Positions 1 through 7,488 are shown, numbered from the stretch's first letter. The stretch is 14,365 bases of DNA from CAYORM01 sp964406375 (GCA_964406375.1 CAYORM010000075.1:1-14365); one strand, 5' to 3'. Numbers and translations: made by a program. The notes: generated by a model not told the origin, from the sequence alone.

Positions 1-668
1 TCCACAACTTCACGGCGCTCAACATCCCGCCCGAGCATCCGGCGCGGCAGATGCATGACACCTTCTATCTGCCCGACCGGCCGGACGGGACGAAGACGGT
101 GCTGCGCACCCACACCTCGCCGGTGCAGGTACGCACCATGATGTCGACCACGCCGCCGATCCGCATCGTCGCGCCGGGCCGGACCTTTCGTTCCGACTAC
201 GACATGACGCACACGCCGATGTTCCACCAGATCGAGGGGCTGGTGATCGACGAGGCGACGCATATGGGCCATCTGCGCGGCTGCCTTCTGGAGTTCTGTC
301 GCGCCTTCTTCGACGTGCCCGACCTGCCGATGCGCTTCAGGCCGAGCTTCTTCCCCTTCACCGAACCATCGGCCGAGGTCGATATCGGCTGCTCGCGCAA
401 GGGCGGCGAGATCCGCATCGGCAATCACGGCGATTGGCTCGAGATCCTCGGCTGCGGCATGGTCCACCCGAAGGTGCTCGAGGCCTGCGGCATCGACAGC
501 CGCCGCTATCAGGGTTTCGCCTTCGGCATGGGGGTGGAGCGGCCGGCGATGCTGAAATACGGCATCCCCGACCTGCGCACCTTCTTCGAGGCCGATCTGC
601 GCTGGCTGCGCCATTACGGCTTCCTGCCGCTCGACGTCCCCTCCCTCGCCCGCGGGCTGACTGCCTGA
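1..668 (+). CDS. pheS: Phenylalanine--tRNA ligase alpha subunit, 3' part (5' end outside window)
   Basis: The catalytic subunit of the alpha2-beta2 class II synthetase that charges tRNA-Phe in the cytoplasm. The reading frame is open from base 3 and the true start lies upstream; about 221 residues are visible, roughly the C-terminal 60% of a normal PheS of about 350. Family hallmarks seen in order: HNFTALNIP and HPARQMHDTF, then HTSPVQVRTM, then a motif 2 region (GRTFRSDYDMTHTPMFHQIEG), PSFFPFTEPSAEVDI, LGCGMVHPKVL, and motif 3 near the end (FGMGVERPAMLKYGIPDLR). The C-terminus FFEADLRWLRHYGF is typical of alphaproteobacteria. One oddity is proline after the motif 3 arginine (VERPAML), where family members usually carry Leu, Ile or another hydrophobic residue. 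It lies 32 bp upstream of pheT and is surely co-transcribed with it. Confidence 0.97.
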   Translation, partial: HNFTALNIPPEHPARQMHDTFYLPDRPDGTKTVLRTHTSPVQVRTMMSTTPPIRIVAPGRTFRSDYDMTHTPMFHQIEGLVIDEATHMGHLRGCLLEFCRAFFDVPDLPMRFRPSFFPFTEPSAEVDIGCSRKGGEIRIGNHGDWLEILGCGMVHPKVLEACGIDSRRYQGFAFGMGVERPAMLKYGIPDLRTFFEADLRWLRHYGFLPLDVPSLARGLTA

Positions 669-700
669 GCCCCCAGACCTCGCCGCCTGAGAGACCGCAG

Positions 701-3106
701 ATGAAGCTCACCCTGTCCTGGCTGAAGGACCATCTGGAGACCGAGGCGACCCTGCCCGAGATCGCCGAGGCGCTGACCGGGCTCGGGCTCGAGGTCGACG
801 GCATCGACGATCGCGGCGCGGCTCTGGCGCCGTTCCGGATCGCCCATGTGAAATCGGCAGTGCAGCACCCCAACGCCGACAAGCTGCGGGTCTGCATCGT
901 CGATCTCGGCGACGGTTCGGAGGTGCAGGTGGTGTGCGGCGCGCCCAACGCCCGCACCGGCATGAAGGGCGTATTCGCGCCGCCGGGCACGCATATCCCC
1001 GGCACCGGACTGGACCTCAAGGCCGGCGTCATTCGCGGCGAGGCGTCGAACGGCATGCTCTGCTCCGAGCGGGAGCTGGGGCTGTCGGACGCGCATGACG
1101 GCATCATCGAACTGCCTGAGGATGCGCCGGTCGGGGCCAGCTACGCGCGCTGGGCCGGGCTCGACGATCCGGTGATCGAAATCAAGCTGACGCCGGACCG
1201 CGCCGATTGCGCCGGCATCCGCGGCATCGCCCGCGATCTCGCCGCCAAGGGGCTCGGCCGGCTCAAGCCGCTCGACGCGACCCCGGTCGAGGGACGCTTC
1301 AGGTCCGATCTCACGGTCCGCATCGACCTGCCGCAGGAGGCAGCCGATGCCTGCCCGATCTATGTCGCCCGGGTGATCCGCGGGGTGCACAACGGTCCCA
1401 GCCCGCGCTGGCTGCAGGACCGGCTGCGGGCCATCGGGCTGCGGCCGATCTCCGCCCTCGTCGACATCACCAATTTCTTCACCTTCGACCGCAACCGGCC
1501 GCTGCACGTCTTCGATGCCGACCGGATCCGCGGCGACATGGTCGTCCGCCTGTCGCGCGCCGGCGAGACGATGGCGGCGCTCAACGGGCGCACCTACACG
1601 CTCGATGACGGCATGACCGTGATCTGCGACGACACGGGCGTCATCGATCTCGGCGGCATCATGGGTGGCGAGACGACCGGCTGCGAGGCCGACACCACCA
1701 CGGTCGTGCTGGAGGTCGCGCTGTTCGACCCGGTCCGCACGGCGATGACTGGGCGGCGGCTGTCGATCACCAGTGATGCCCGCTATCGCTTCGAGCGCGG
1801 GCTCGACCCTGCCGCGGTGATGGACGGCGCCGAGCAGGCCACGCGGATGATCCTCGACTTGTGCGGCGGGGAGGCATCCGAGCTGATCGTCGCCGGACGT
1901 CTGCCGGACTGGCGGCGGTCGGTCACGCTACGCCCCGACCGGGTGGCGACCCTGGGCGGTGTCGCCGTCGCGCCGGAACGGCAGGCCGCGATCCTCGAGG
2001 CGCTCGGCTTCGGCGTCACACGCGGCGATGACGGGACGATCACGGCCGAGGTGCCCTCCTGGCGCGGCGATGTCGAGGGCGAGGCCGATCTCGTCGAAGA
2101 GGTGCTGCGGATCGAGGGCTATGAGGCGATCCCGGCGGTCCCGCTCGAGCGCACCGCGACCATCACCCGACCCGCCCTGTCGCCGCGGCAGCGGGCGGCG
2201 GGACTGGTCCGCCGGTCGCTGGCCGCGCGCGGGCTGCACGAGGCGGTCACCTGGTCCTTCATGGATGAGGCGGCGGCGAGGCTGTTCGGCTTCGCGGATC
2301 CGGCGCTGAAGCTCGTCAACCCCATCGCCGCCGATCTCGATACGATGCGGCCGTCGATCCTGCCGAACCTGATACGGGCCGCCGGCCGCAATGCCGCCCG
2401 CGGCCATGCCGACGCCGCTCTGTTCGAGATCGGCCCGCTCTACCGCGATCCCACCCCGAAAGGTGAGATCGCGACCGCGACCGGCATCCGCACGGGCCGC
2501 ACCGGCCCACGCCACTGGGCGGCCCCGCCGCGCCCGGTCGATGCGTTCGATGCCAAGGCCGACGCGCTCGCGGCGCTCGAGGCGGCGGGGGCGCCGGTCG
2601 CCAATCTCGTGGTCTCGACTGACGCGCCCGGCTGGTACCATCCCGGCCGTTCCGGCGCGCTGCGGCTGGGACCGACGGTGCTCGCCTGGTTCGGCGAACT
2701 CCATCCGGCGGTGCTGCAGGCGCTCGATGTCGCAGGCCCGGTCGCGGGGTTCGAGGTGTTCCTCGACGCCGTGCCCCAGCCCAAGCGAAAGGCGGGCGCC
2801 GCCCGCCCGCCGTTGAAGCTCTCGCCGTTCCAGCCGGTGGTCCGTGACTTCGCCTTCCTGATCGATGTCGCGACACCCTCCGACCGGATCCTCAAGGCGG
2901 TGCGCGCGGCCGACAAGACGCTCGTTGCCGACGCCGCGGTCTTCGACGTCTATCGCGGCTCGGGCGTACCGGACGGCAAGGTGTCGCTCGCCATCGCGGT
3001 CACGTTGCAACCGGTGGAGGCGACGCTGACCGACGAGGTGATCGAGGCGGTATCGGCCAGGATCGTCCAGGCGGTCGAGAAGCAGGGCGGCGTGCTGCGC
3101 GGTTGA
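701..3106 (+). CDS. pheT: Phenylalanine--tRNA ligase beta subunit
   Basis: The large non-catalytic subunit of phenylalanyl-tRNA synthetase; it binds tRNA and edits mischarged Tyr-tRNA-Phe. The protein has 801 residues, a normal full length. Visible domains: N-terminal MKLTLSWLKDHL; the OB-fold tRNA-binding domain at about 40-150, with HPNADKL at 56-62, CGAPN at 79-83 and SNGMLCSE near 117-123; the B3/B4 editing region, with RPISALVDITNFF and LGGIMGG; a B5 domain followed by the core-like region; and the C-terminal ferredoxin-fold anticodon-binding domain from about residue 707 (LSPFQPVVRDFAFLI). The ATG at 701 is chosen because the family N-terminus begins exactly there. The frame is open further upstream, but that stretch overlaps pheS and is not PheT-like. 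A modest GAGAG ribosome binding site precedes it. Confidence 0.97.
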   Translation: MKLTLSWLKDHLETEATLPEIAEALTGLGLEVDGIDDRGAALAPFRIAHVKSAVQHPNADKLRVCIVDLGDGSEVQVVCGAPNARTGMKGVFAPPGTHIPGTGLDLKAGVIRGEASNGMLCSERELGLSDAHDGIIELPEDAPVGASYARWAGLDDPVIEIKLTPDRADCAGIRGIARDLAAKGLGRLKPLDATPVEGRFRSDLTVRIDLPQEAADACPIYVARVIRGVHNGPSPRWLQDRLRAIGLRPISALVDITNFFTFDRNRPLHVFDADRIRGDMVVRLSRAGETMAALNGRTYTLDDGMTVICDDTGVIDLGGIMGGETTGCEADTTTVVLEVALFDPVRTAMTGRRLSITSDARYRFERGLDPAAVMDGAEQATRMILDLCGGEASELIVAGRLPDWRRSVTLRPDRVATLGGVAVAPERQAAILEALGFGVTRGDDGTITAEVPSWRGDVEGEADLVEEVLRIEGYEAIPAVPLERTATITRPALSPRQRAAGLVRRSLAARGLHEAVTWSFMDEAAARLFGFADPALKLVNPIAADLDTMRPSILPNLIRAAGRNAARGHADAALFEIGPLYRDPTPKGEIATATGIRTGRTGPRHWAAPPRPVDAFDAKADALAALEAAGAPVANLVVSTDAPGWYHPGRSGALRLGPTVLAWFGELHPAVLQALDVAGPVAGFEVFLDAVPQPKRKAGAARPPLKLSPFQPVVRDFAFLIDVATPSDRILKAVRAADKTLVADAAVFDVYRGSGVPDGKVSLAIAVTLQPVEATLTDEVIEAVSARIVQAVEKQGGVLRG

Positions 3107-3113
3107 GACCGCA

Positions 3114-3129
3114 CGGCGCGCCCGCGCCG
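3114..3129. terminator. GC-rich inverted repeat between convergent pheT and eda
   Basis: CGGCGCG (3114-3120) and CGCGCCG (3123-3129) are perfect inverted complements separated by two bases. They sit in the 31 bp between the converging stop codons of pheT and eda, which suggests a shared hairpin that ends transcription from both sides. No T-tract follows on either strand, so it is not a canonical intrinsic terminator, and GC-rich genomes make such repeats easily by chance. Confidence 0.4.
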
Positions 3130-3137
3130 CCCCTCGC

Positions 3138-3806
3138 TCAGGTGGTCACGGTCCCAGATGCGATCTCGACCGAGCGGCGCGCCTTGGTGGTGATCGCCCG
3201 CCAGTCCCGCGCCGCGAGATCGGCGCGGCTGGCCATCCAGCTCCCGCCGACGCATGGCACGTTCGGCAGATCGAGGAAGGCGCGCAGATTGGCCTCGCGC
3301 ACCCCCCCGGTCGGGCAGAAACGCATGTCGCGGAACGGACCGCCGAGCGCGGTGATCGCGGCCGGCCCGCCATAGACCTCGGCGGGGAAGAATTTGACGG
3401 TGCGGAAACCGAAATCGCGCGCCGCCATGATCTCTGTCGGCGTCACGGCCCCCGGCAGAAAGGGCCAGCCATCCTCCAGCCGCTCGGCGAGCGGCAGCGT
3501 CAGCCCGGGGCTGACGCCGAATCGCGCGCCGGCACGCTTGGCCTCCCGCAGATCCTGCGGCGTCAAAATCGTCCCCGCGCCGACCGTCATCTCCGGAACT
3601 GACCGGGCGATCGCCTCGATCGCCGGCAGCGCCGCCTCGGTCCGCAGCGTCACCTCGAGAACCGGCAGCCCGCCGGCGAGCAGCGCCTCGGCCAGCGGCA
3701 CCGCATCCTCCAGCCGGTCGATCGACAGCACCGGGATGATCCGCGTGCTGGCGATGATCGTCTCGATCGTCAGCGGCTGACCGGGTTGGCGGGTGGCGCG
3801 GGTCAC
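3138..3806 (-). CDS. eda: KDPG aldolase (2-keto-3-deoxy-6-phosphogluconate aldolase)
   Basis: A class I aldolase that splits 2-keto-3-deoxy-6-phosphogluconate into pyruvate and glyceraldehyde-3-phosphate, the last step of the Entner-Doudoroff route. The protein has 222 residues, normal for the family. Seen in the sequence: VLEVTLRT with the catalytic Glu51 and Arg55, GAGTI with Thr79, VKFFPAE with the Schiff-base Lys138, and the phosphate loop FCPTGG. These match E. coli Eda (Glu45, Arg49, Thr73, Lys133) rather than the galactonate aldolase DgoA. The GTG start at 3806 is chosen because a near-perfect AAGGAGGT lies just before it and because it overlaps the kdgK stop by four bases (GTGA), implying translational coupling. 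It is the last gene of the minus-strand operon. A 4-hydroxy-2-oxoglutarate side activity is common in this family. Confidence 0.95.
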   Translation of the reverse strand: MTRATRQPGQPLTIETIIASTRIIPVLSIDRLEDAVPLAEALLAGGLPVLEVTLRTEAALPAIEAIARSVPEMTVGAGTILTPQDLREAKRAGARFGVSPGLTLPLAERLEDGWPFLPGAVTPTEIMAARDFGFRTVKFFPAEVYGGPAAITALGGPFRDMRFCPTGGVREANLRAFLDLPNVPCVGGSWMASRADLAARDWRAITTKARRSVEIASGTVTT

Positions 3807-4759
3807 GATACCTCCTTGAACAGGGGCGGCAGCGTCGGCATGGCGGCGGTGGGGATAACGGCCCCCTTGTGCCCGATGACGGCGGCGGCGAGGCGGTTGC
3901 CCCGCTCGGCAGCGGCGACGGCATCGAGGCCGCCCAGACGGCCGGCGAGCCAGCCGGCATTGAAGCTGTCGCCCGCCGCCGTCGTGTCCACCGGCTCGAC
4001 CGACCGGTCGGCCGGCACGGTGATGAGCCGCGTGCCATCCGCCACGAGGGCGCCGGCGGCGCCGTTCTTGATGACGATCTCCGAAACCCCGAAGCCCCGG
4101 AGCCGTTCCAGCGCGGCCTCCGGCGCCGCTTTGCCCCACAGCGCGGCCTCGTCGTCGAGCGACGGCAGGGCGATGTCGACGAGACCGAGGAAGCGGCGAT
4201 AGACCCGTTGCGCGGTCTCGCGGTCGGGCCAGCCGCGCGGCCGGTAATTGCCGTCGAAGACGATGCGGGCGCCGCCGGCCCGGGCGGTGGCGAGCGCGGC
4301 ATGGAAACGGTCGCGCCCCACCTCGCCATAGAGTGACAGCGTGATGCCGGAGAAATAGACGGCATCGGCCCCCAGCATCGCATCGGCGGCCTCATCGGCC
4401 CCCGGCCCGTCGAACAGCTCGCGCGCCGGTGCCCGATCCCGCCAGTAATGGAAGCTGCGCTCGCCGCGGGCGTCGGTCCGGATGAGGTAGAGCCCCGGCA
4501 CCCGCCCCGTCCGCCGCGCCACGCCGCCCGTCGCGATCCTCTCGCGCCGCCACAGCGCCAGCATCGCCTCGCTGTAGGGATCGTCACCGAGCGCCGTGAG
4601 ATAGGCAGTGCGGACGCCCTGACGCGCCAGATAGACGGCGGTGTTGAGCGTATCGCCGCCATAGGCGAGCTGGGCCGGACTGCCCGGCGCGAGGTCGGCG
4701 GCGCCGATCGAGATCTCGACCATGCACTCGCCGACCGAGACGATGCGCGGCGCCGTCAC
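3803..4759 (-). CDS. kdgK: 2-keto-3-deoxygluconate kinase, PfkB/ribokinase family
   Basis: An ATP-dependent sugar-acid kinase that would phosphorylate 2-keto-3-deoxygluconate to KDPG, the substrate of Eda encoded just downstream. The protein has 318 residues. Seen: an N-terminal strand IVSVGECMVEIS, the substrate-binding YGGDTLNTAVYLA (GGD at 34-36), the lid and core of a PfkB fold, an FDGNYRPRGW segment typical of KDG kinases, and the C-terminal PfkB signature DTTAAGDSFNAGW with catalytic base Asp264. The GTG at 4759 is preferred because its first bases overlap the stop of the upstream aldo/keto reductase (GTGA). A longer frame reaches 4822, but its extra 21 residues lie inside the neighbour's coding sequence and are not family-like. 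No clear Shine-Dalgarno precedes the GTG, which fits coupled translation. Specificity for KDG rather than another ketose acid is inferred from context. Confidence 0.9.
   Translation of the reverse strand: MTAPRIVSVGECMVEISIGAADLAPGSPAQLAYGGDTLNTAVYLARQGVRTAYLTALGDDPYSEAMLALWRRERIATGGVARRTGRVPGLYLIRTDARGERSFHYWRDRAPARELFDGPGADEAADAMLGADAVYFSGITLSLYGEVGRDRFHAALATARAGGARIVFDGNYRPRGWPDRETAQRVYRRFLGLVDIALPSLDDEAALWGKAAPEAALERLRGFGVSEIVIKNGAAGALVADGTRLITVPADRSVEPVDTTAAGDSFNAGWLAGRLGGLDAVAAAERGNRLAAAVIGHKGAVIPTAAMPTLPPLFKEVS
3810..3817 (-). promoter_or_regulatory. Strong ribosome binding site of eda inside the kdgK 3' end
   Basis: AAGGAGGT on the minus strand, three bases before the eda GTG. It is encoded within the last codons of kdgK (Phe-Lys-Glu-Val-Ser). 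It decides the eda start and indicates high initiation on eda in spite of the GTG codon. Confidence 0.8.
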
Positions 4760-5793
4760 GAGTGGGTGTCGGGCGTCGGGGCGTCGGCGCGCAGCAGCCC
4801 TTCCGATTTGAGGTCGGACCACAGGCCGGCCGGGATCGGGTGCCGGAAGGCCTCGACATTCATCCGCACGTGATCGGGCGTCAGCGCACCGGGAATGATC
4901 GCGGCGACGCTCGGATGCCCGAGGGTGAACTGCAGTGCCGCCGCGGCGATCGGCACGCCATGCGACTCGCAGACCTTCTGGATGCGCCCGGCCTTCGCCG
5001 ATTCCTCCGGTGTCGGATCGCGATAGCGGTACTTGGCGTTCGGACCGGGACCGGTCGCCAGGATCCCCGAGGCGAAGACGGCCCCGATGATGACACCGAT
5101 GTCGCGCGCCGCGAGCGCCGGGAACTCGCTGTCCAGCACATCCTGGTCCATCAGCGTGTAGGGCAGCGCCACGACGAAGAAGTCGAGATCGACGGCATCG
5201 AGAAAGCGCGGGATCATCCCGGTCTCGTTGATGCCGGCGCCGATGCCGCGGATGTCACCGCTCCGGCGCAGCGAGTCGAGCGCCCGCCAGCCCGAGGTAT
5301 AGAGCTGCGCCATCCAGGCCCGCACATTCTCCTCGGTGCGGTGATACATGAAGTCGAGATCATGGATGACGAGCAGGTCGATGCGCGAGAGACCGAGCCG
5401 GGCGTAGCTCTGCTCCACCGACCGCATGATGCCGTCATAGCTGTAGTCGAAATTGACGTCGAAGGGCAGGCCGCCCTTCCACATCGGCTGGCTGTTCCGG
5501 CTGGCGAGGTCCTTCGCCGGCGTCAGGAACCGGCCGACCTTCGTCGAGATCACGAACTCGTCGCGCGGCCGCGTCTGCAGGCCCAGCCCCATCCGCTGCT
5601 CGGCCATGCCGAGGCCGTACCAGGGCGCGCTGTCGAAATAGCGCACGCCCGCCTCCCAGGCCGCGTCCATCGTCGCGAGGGCCTGCGTCGTCGGCACGTT
5701 CTGGAACAGCTCGCCGAAGGGTGCCGTGCCCAGGCCGAGTGGCGTCACCTTCACGCCGGACTTGCCGAGGGTGCGGGTTGCGGTCGGATCCAT
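4756..5793 (-). CDS. Aldo/keto reductase, likely NAD(P)-dependent aldose 1-dehydrogenase (L-fucose/D-threo-aldose type)
   Basis: A (beta/alpha)8 oxidoreductase of 345 residues. The catalytic tetrad is visible: Asp54 and Tyr59 in YFDSAPWYG, Lys85 in VISTKVGR, and His144 in LLVIHD. The N-terminus (RTLGKSGVKVTPLGLGTAPFG), the WYGLGMAEQRMG segment and the long insertion after Lys85 resemble the D-threo-aldose/L-fucose/L-galactose 1-dehydrogenase and pyridoxal 4-dehydrogenase group, which oxidise C1 of a sugar to a lactone. The exact substrate cannot be read from sequence. The ATG at 5793 has GGAGA about ten bases upstream. It heads the segment aldo/keto reductase-kdgK-eda and overlaps kdgK by GTGA, so its product most likely feeds a sugar-acid pathway that ends at KDPG. 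A pyridoxal dehydrogenase role is the main alternative, but the neighbours argue against it. Confidence 0.85.
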   Translation of the reverse strand: MDPTATRTLGKSGVKVTPLGLGTAPFGELFQNVPTTQALATMDAAWEAGVRYFDSAPWYGLGMAEQRMGLGLQTRPRDEFVISTKVGRFLTPAKDLASRNSQPMWKGGLPFDVNFDYSYDGIMRSVEQSYARLGLSRIDLLVIHDLDFMYHRTEENVRAWMAQLYTSGWRALDSLRRSGDIRGIGAGINETGMIPRFLDAVDLDFFVVALPYTLMDQDVLDSEFPALAARDIGVIIGAVFASGILATGPGPNAKYRYRDPTPEESAKAGRIQKVCESHGVPIAAAALQFTLGHPSVAAIIPGALTPDHVRMNVEAFRHPIPAGLWSDLKSEGLLRADAPTPDTHS

Positions 5794-5906
5794 TGTCTTC
5801 GTCTCCGAATGGCCGTTCTGGCTCGGTCGCGCCGAGATTGGCGCGCCCGCCGCCGGCTTGGCAAGCGGCCGCGCCCGATGATCGGATCTGATCGGCCCCG
5901 AGGGCG
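5794..5906 (-). promoter_or_regulatory. Intergenic region upstream of the aldo/keto reductase-kdgK-eda segment
   Basis: A 113-bp gap between the gntR stop and the aldo/keto reductase ATG. It holds CCGATGATCGG (5875-5885, an odd-length perfect palindrome), followed by a second TGATCGG at 5889-5895 that repeats 5879-5885 exactly ten bases on. Nearer the gene is the hairpin CTCGG/CCGAG (5822-5826 and 5832-5836), and at 5840-5847 the palindrome GGCGCGCC. A TTGCCA resembling a -35 box is on the minus strand but has no convincing -10 partner. A promoter and operator for the downstream genes are plausible but not proven. Confidence 0.35.
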
Positions 5907-6644
5907 TCAGCGGCGGCGCGCGTCGAGAATGGCCGCGACGGCGTCGAGCTGCAGGGCGCCGTGGCGCATCACCTCCTCCATCGCCGCCCGCGCCGCGGCA
6001 CGGTCGTGGGCACGGATCGCCTCGTAGACCGCGCGATGATCGGCCACCGCCGCGGCGTAGGAGCGGATGCGCTTGGCCTGGACCTGGAAGCTCATCCGGA
6101 GGAGCGCCCCGATCATCGTGTCGAGCCGCTGGACGAGCGCATTGCCGCTCGCCTGGAAGACCGCGAGGTGGAAGCGCAGATCGGCGGCGAAGAAGGCATC
6201 GGGATCCTCGCCCGCCGCTTCCATCGCGGCAAGCGCCTCGCGGATCGTCTCCTGATCCTCCGGCGAGGAGCGGGTTGCGGCGAGCTCGGCCGCCGCCGGC
6301 TCGATGACGAGCCGCAGCTCGACGAGATCCCGCCGGAACTCGGACGGCAGCTCGGCGGGGGCGAGCCAGCCGATGACGTCGGGATCGAGCAGGTTCCAGG
6401 CCTCGCGCTCACGCACCCGGGTGCCCGAGCGGCGTCGCGGCTCGACCAGCCCCTTGGCGGCGAGCACCTTGATCGCCTCGCGGATGGCCGAGCGGCTGGC
6501 CCGGTAGGTCTCGGCGAGATCACCCTCGCTGGGCAGCGTGTCCCCCGGCGGGATCAGCCCGCCGACGATGCGGGCACCGATCTCGTGGACCACGCGGCCA
6601 TGCAGCCCCGCAGTCGGATAGCGAAGGTCCCGCGGCGTCGGCAC
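5907..6644 (-). CDS. GntR-family transcriptional regulator, FadR subfamily (FCD domain)
   Basis: A DNA-binding repressor or activator of 245 residues. The N-terminal winged helix-turn-helix spans about 10-78, with GDTLPSEGDLAETYRASRSA, REAIKVLAAKGLVEPR and the wing SGTRV. The C-terminal all-helical FCD effector domain shows the usual metal ligands: Asp155 and His159 in ADLRFHLAVF, His203 in ADHRAVYEAI and His228 in EEVMRHG. FCD regulators of this type commonly bind sugar acids, which suits the surrounding genes; the closest functional analogues are galactonate or gluconate regulators such as DgoR. The start is a GTG at 6644 with only a weak G-rich ribosome site. It lies 24 bp behind the SDR gene and so is probably in the same transcript. 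It likely regulates this cluster; effector and sites are inferred. Confidence 0.9.
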   Translation of the reverse strand: MPTPRDLRYPTAGLHGRVVHEIGARIVGGLIPPGDTLPSEGDLAETYRASRSAIREAIKVLAAKGLVEPRRRSGTRVREREAWNLLDPDVIGWLAPAELPSEFRRDLVELRLVIEPAAAELAATRSSPEDQETIREALAAMEAAGEDPDAFFAADLRFHLAVFQASGNALVQRLDTMIGALLRMSFQVQAKRIRSYAAAVADHRAVYEAIRAHDRAAARAAMEEVMRHGALQLDAVAAILDARRR

Positions 6645-6668
6645 GGCGGGCCCGTCCCCCGTGACCGG

Positions 6669-7415
6669 TCAGCGACCACCCGAGACGTCGATCGTCGCCC
6701 CGGTCATGTAGGAGGCCTTGTCCGAGAGCAGGAAGAGCACCGCCTCCGCCACCTCGGCGGCCGATCCGGTGCGGCCGATCGGCACAGTCGGCGCCAGCCG
6801 GTCGAGCGTCTCCTGCCCGCCGTGATTGTCGTGGATGTCGGTGACGATCAACCCGGGCCGGACGCCGACCACCCGGACCCCTTCGGTCCCGACCTCCTTG
6901 GCGAGGCCGGTGGTGAAGGAATCGACGGCGCCCTTGGTCGCGGCATAGGGCACCTCGCCCGGCAGCCCGCCCGTCCGGGCTGCGGCGGAGGAGATGTTGA
7001 CGATGGCACCGCCCGGACCGCCATGGCGGGTCGACATGCGGCGCACCGCCTCGCGCGCGCAGTAGAGATAGGAGAAGACGTTGGTCGCGAAGAGCGGCAG
7101 GAAGCGTGCCGGATCGGCCTCGTCGATCCGCGCGACGCCGCCAATCACCCCGGCATTGTTGACGAGCCCGGTGCAGCGTCCGAGCCGCTCATCGACCTCG
7201 CGGAACAGCCGCGTGGCCTCGTCGCTGTCGGAGACATCCGCACCGATCGCAACCGCCGTGCCGCCCGCAGCGGTGATCTCGGCGACCAGCGCCTCGGCAG
7301 CCGCGGCAGACCGGTTGTAGTTGACGGCGACCTTCCAGCCACGCTGCGCCCCGATCCGGGCGACGGCCGCACCGATACCCCGGCTGGCGCCGGTGACCAC
7401 GAGAACGCCGGACAT
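6669..7415 (-). CDS. Short-chain dehydrogenase/reductase (SDR), classical
   Basis: An NAD(P)-dependent oxidoreductase with a Rossmann fold, 248 residues. Seen: the cofactor loop TGASRGIG (8-15), ADVSD near 59-63, NNAG (86-89), Asn112, catalytic Ser142/143 in VNISS, and Tyr157 and Lys161 in YAATK. Arg12 and Asn34-Arg35 after the second strand suggest NADP preference. The N-terminal half resembles the YgfF/glucose-1-dehydrogenase group. The ATG at 7415 is fixed by GGGAGGA three bases upstream; longer frames run into the divergent gene and are not SDR-like. It is first in the minus-strand gene set, followed 24 bp later by the GntR gene. In this setting it may oxidise a sugar, a sugar acid or a 2-keto-3-deoxy acid; sequence alone does not tell which. 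Confidence 0.9.
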   Translation of the reverse strand: MSGVLVVTGASRGIGAAVARIGAQRGWKVAVNYNRSAAAAEALVAEITAAGGTAVAIGADVSDSDEATRLFREVDERLGRCTGLVNNAGVIGGVARIDEADPARFLPLFATNVFSYLYCAREAVRRMSTRHGGPGGAIVNISSAAARTGGLPGEVPYAATKGAVDSFTTGLAKEVGTEGVRVVGVRPGLIVTDIHDNHGGQETLDRLAPTVPIGRTGSAAEVAEAVLFLLSDKASYMTGATIDVSGGR

Positions 7416-7418
7416 ATT

Positions 7419-7425
7419 TCCTCCC
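7419..7425 (-). promoter_or_regulatory. Ribosome binding site of the SDR gene
   Basis: GGGAGGA on the minus strand, three bases (AAT) before the ATG at 7415. It decides the SDR start among several upstream in-frame candidates. Confidence 0.75.
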
Positions 7426-7475
7426 GACGGGGTTTTCTGCGAGCCTAGCAGAGCCGCAACCGATCCGAAATATTC

Positions 7476-7482
7476 GTCCGAC
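7476..7482. promoter_or_regulatory. Possible FadR-subfamily operator core in the divergent SDR / hydratase gap
   Basis: GTCCGAC (GTCGGAC on the other strand) fits the core GTM-N-KAC of FadR-subfamily GntR sites. It lies in the 73-bp gap between the divergent SDR and hydratase starts, and the GntR gene is nearby. The match is only seven bases in a GC-rich genome, so chance is a real alternative. No convincing -35/-10 pair stands out in the gap. Confidence 0.3.
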
Positions 7483-7488
7483 CTATCG

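Noticed and set aside
434..700. 89-codon N-terminal extension of pheT
   Set aside because: The frame is open but lies inside pheS, is Arg/Pro-rich, and the PheT family N-terminus begins exactly at the ATG at 701.
1928..3010. Minus-strand open frame of 360 codons opposite pheT
   Set aside because: It is antisense to clear PheT domains, has no recognisable motif, and is Arg-rich shadow coding.
7321..7488. 56-codon extension of the hydratase gene
   Set aside because: It overlaps the start of the SDR gene on the other strand and is unlike the family N-terminus.
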